Virus record (IMG/VR): IMGVR_UViG_3300032222_000131
Coordinates: 1 to 37,866 of that record
Reading direction: 5' to 3' (one strand)
Source of the DNA: a virus
Length of the DNA: 37,866 nucleotides
Position numbers and translations under genes: made by a program. Shown piece after piece: positions 37,126-37,866 of the stretch. The notes beneath the pieces are model-generated. The model did not search any database. It saw nothing but the letters and a program-made list of their open reading frames with translations, and was not told where the DNA came from. Position 1 is the stretch's first letter. Every line of letters starts with the position of its first letter.

Positions 37126-37453
37126 CATCGTGGAGCGGCTGCGAGACGCCGAAGACCCTGCAGAGTGCTGGGGCTGCAAAGAGTGGGGCTGCCGCTCAAC
37201 GTGCGACTGCGACTGCCACGCCCTCGGCGGCATCGTCAGTGACGCCGCCAACGAGATCGAACGGCTGCGTGCCGAGGTGGAGCGGTTGCGTGTGTTGGTC
37301 GCTGGAGCGCCACGGCGCACAGCCGAAATCGAACGGCTGCGTGCCGCTGTGGATCGGTTGTGCTTAGCGCTGCTCCCGCTGTCTACCGCTGGAGAGCAGG
37401 CCGACATAGATGAACTGTTCGCAGCGATCAAGGAGGCCCGTCGTGAGCGGTAA
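37115..37453 (+). CDS. Array gene 8, MSGDIVERLR-type protein with Cys cluster
   Basis: This 112-aa protein starts at GTG 37115 (MSGDIVERLRDAEDPAECWG). Residues about 18-36 have CWGCKEWGCRSTCDCDCH, a dense Cys/His cluster. Two heptad blocks follow (ANEIERLRAEVERLRVLVAG and AEIERLRAAVDRLCLALLPL). It ends EARRER. This is the most complete member of the family. Confidence 0.75.
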   Translation: MSGDIVERLRDAEDPAECWGCKEWGCRSTCDCDCHALGGIVSDAANEIERLRAEVERLRVLVAGAPRRTAEIERLRAAVDRLCLALLPLSTAGEQADIDELFAAIKEARRER

Positions 37454-37697
37454 GTTGGACAGCAACGAATGGTTGATCAGAGAGTTAGAGTCATACGACT
37501 GTCCTGGTAATTGGGCCTACTGTTCAGACATTGCCATGCGTGCCGCTACTGCTTTGCATCTTGCCGAAGATATCATTGAAGCCAAAAATGCGGAGATGGA
37601 ACGGCTGCGGGCTGAGGTTGAGCGGCTGACGGACGAGTTGCAGCAGGTCGCCAACGAGATTGCATTAGCCGAATCCCAGGAGGCCCGTCGTGGGTGA
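37443..37697 (+). CDS. Array gene 9, coiled-coil protein
   Basis: This 84-aa protein starts at GTG 37443 (MSGKLDSNEWLIRELESYDC). It has AEMERLRAEVERLTDELQQV and ends SQEARRG, where the cassette has GGG TGA instead of GAG CGG TGA. Function unknown. Confidence 0.7.
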   Translation: MSGKLDSNEWLIRELESYDCPGNWAYCSDIAMRAATALHLAEDIIEAKNAEMERLRAEVERLTDELQQVANEIALAESQEARRG

Positions 37698-37866
37698 CTA
37701 CTCAGAAGTGCTACAACAAATGAAAAAAGTGATTGAGGATACTGTTGTGAATTCAACAGCGACCTCTGAGTCCATACTTGCCACTATAGCCAGGAGAACC
37801 ATTATGACCAGTGAATACACACCCCAGGTCGGTGACCGAGTACGCCAACCGGACTGGAAGGACAGC
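37690..37866 (+). CDS. Array gene 10, partial (cut by window edge)
   Basis: The frame opens at GTG 37690 in the last junction cassette (MGDYSEVLQQMKKVIEDTVV) and is still open at the right edge. A second in-frame ATG at 37804 (MTSEYTPQVGDRVRQPDWKD) has AGGAG seven bases upstream. The start may be either; a short leader product or an N-terminal extension is possible. Confidence 0.5.
   Translation, partial: MGDYSEVLQQMKKVIEDTVVNSTATSESILATIARRTIMTSEYTPQVGDRVRQPDWKDS

Larger units (their letters stand above)
35651..37697 (+). repeat. Recurring stop-start junction cassette in the small-gene array
   Basis: A short element, GGAGGCCCGTCGTGAGCGG followed by TGAC, recurs with variation at 35651-35690, 35916-35939, 36074-36099, 36350-36380, 37102-37141, 37430-37453 and 37678-37697. 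In one frame it ends a gene (E-A-R-R-E-R-stop); in another it starts the next (M-S-G-D-I-V). Its GGAGG is the ribosome binding site. Six of the overlaps are exactly 11 bases and one is 8. Confidence 0.8.

Noticed and set aside
35651-37697. CRISPR array
   Set aside because: The repeats are unevenly spaced, vary in sequence and coincide with stop-start junctions of reading frames; no cas gene is near.

Overview
This window is part of a contractile-tailed double-stranded DNA phage genome (myovirus-like). It contains a tail sheath, tail tube, a frameshifted tail assembly chaperone pair, a tape measure protein, connectors, a large terminase, a portal, an HK97-type prohead protease and an HK97-fold major capsid protein. 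Many GTG and TTG starts, GGAGG-type ribosome binding sites, moderate GC and several phage protein patterns suggest an actinobacterial host, possibly freshwater. That is inference; no host gene, tRNA, integrase or repressor was seen.

Layout. Nearly everything from 1 to 18137 is on the minus strand and everything from 18192 to the right edge is on the plus strand, diverging from a 54-base gap with a 14-bp palindrome. The minus arm, read from 18137 leftwards, runs: large terminase carrying two inteins; a recombination block (Rad52-like annealing protein, Cas4/RecB-like nuclease); a coiled-coil protein; a glycosyltransferase; an HNH nuclease; a 360-base non-coding stretch that may be a structured RNA or leader; then an overlapping operon of a RuvC-like resolvase, a coiled-coil protein, a ParB-like protein, small proteins, a papain/transglutaminase-like protein, a PAPS-reductase-like protein and a second ParB-like protein. 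It ends with a basic Ala/Lys/Arg-rich protein, connectors and tail completion proteins, sheath, tube, chaperones and the start of the tape measure.

The plus arm starts with a small membrane protein and a portal fused to a MuF-like domain. A prohead protease with a very long C-terminal extension, a Cys-rich protein and three large proteins of about 563, 473 and 1696 aa follow. Four proteins of this stretch carry a short two-cysteine motif. The 1696-aa protein holds a DEDDh (DnaQ-like) exonuclease domain and a C-terminal segment resembling phosphothreonine-lyase/LanKC N-terminal domains. The three large proteins lie between protease and capsid, so they may be internal virion or ejected proteins. 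The capsid gene has its own promoter and structured leader and ends in a strong terminator. A free-standing HNH endonuclease with three zinc ribbons follows, with an apparently leaderless promoter.

From 35315 to the right edge lies an array of ten tiny genes, the last one cut by the edge. Seven of the junctions use one recurring DNA cassette that is at once the ribosome binding site, the stop of one gene and the start of the next. Most members are coiled-coil proteins with an MSGDIVERLR-type start and/or an EARRER-type end.

The structural genes are thus split between two divergent arms, with replication, recombination and modification genes between terminase and connectors. The most unusual items are the giant multi-domain protein, the two-cysteine motif shared by neighbouring proteins, the array of overlapping small genes, the PAPS-reductase/ParB cassette, and the non-coding region at 10323-10682.
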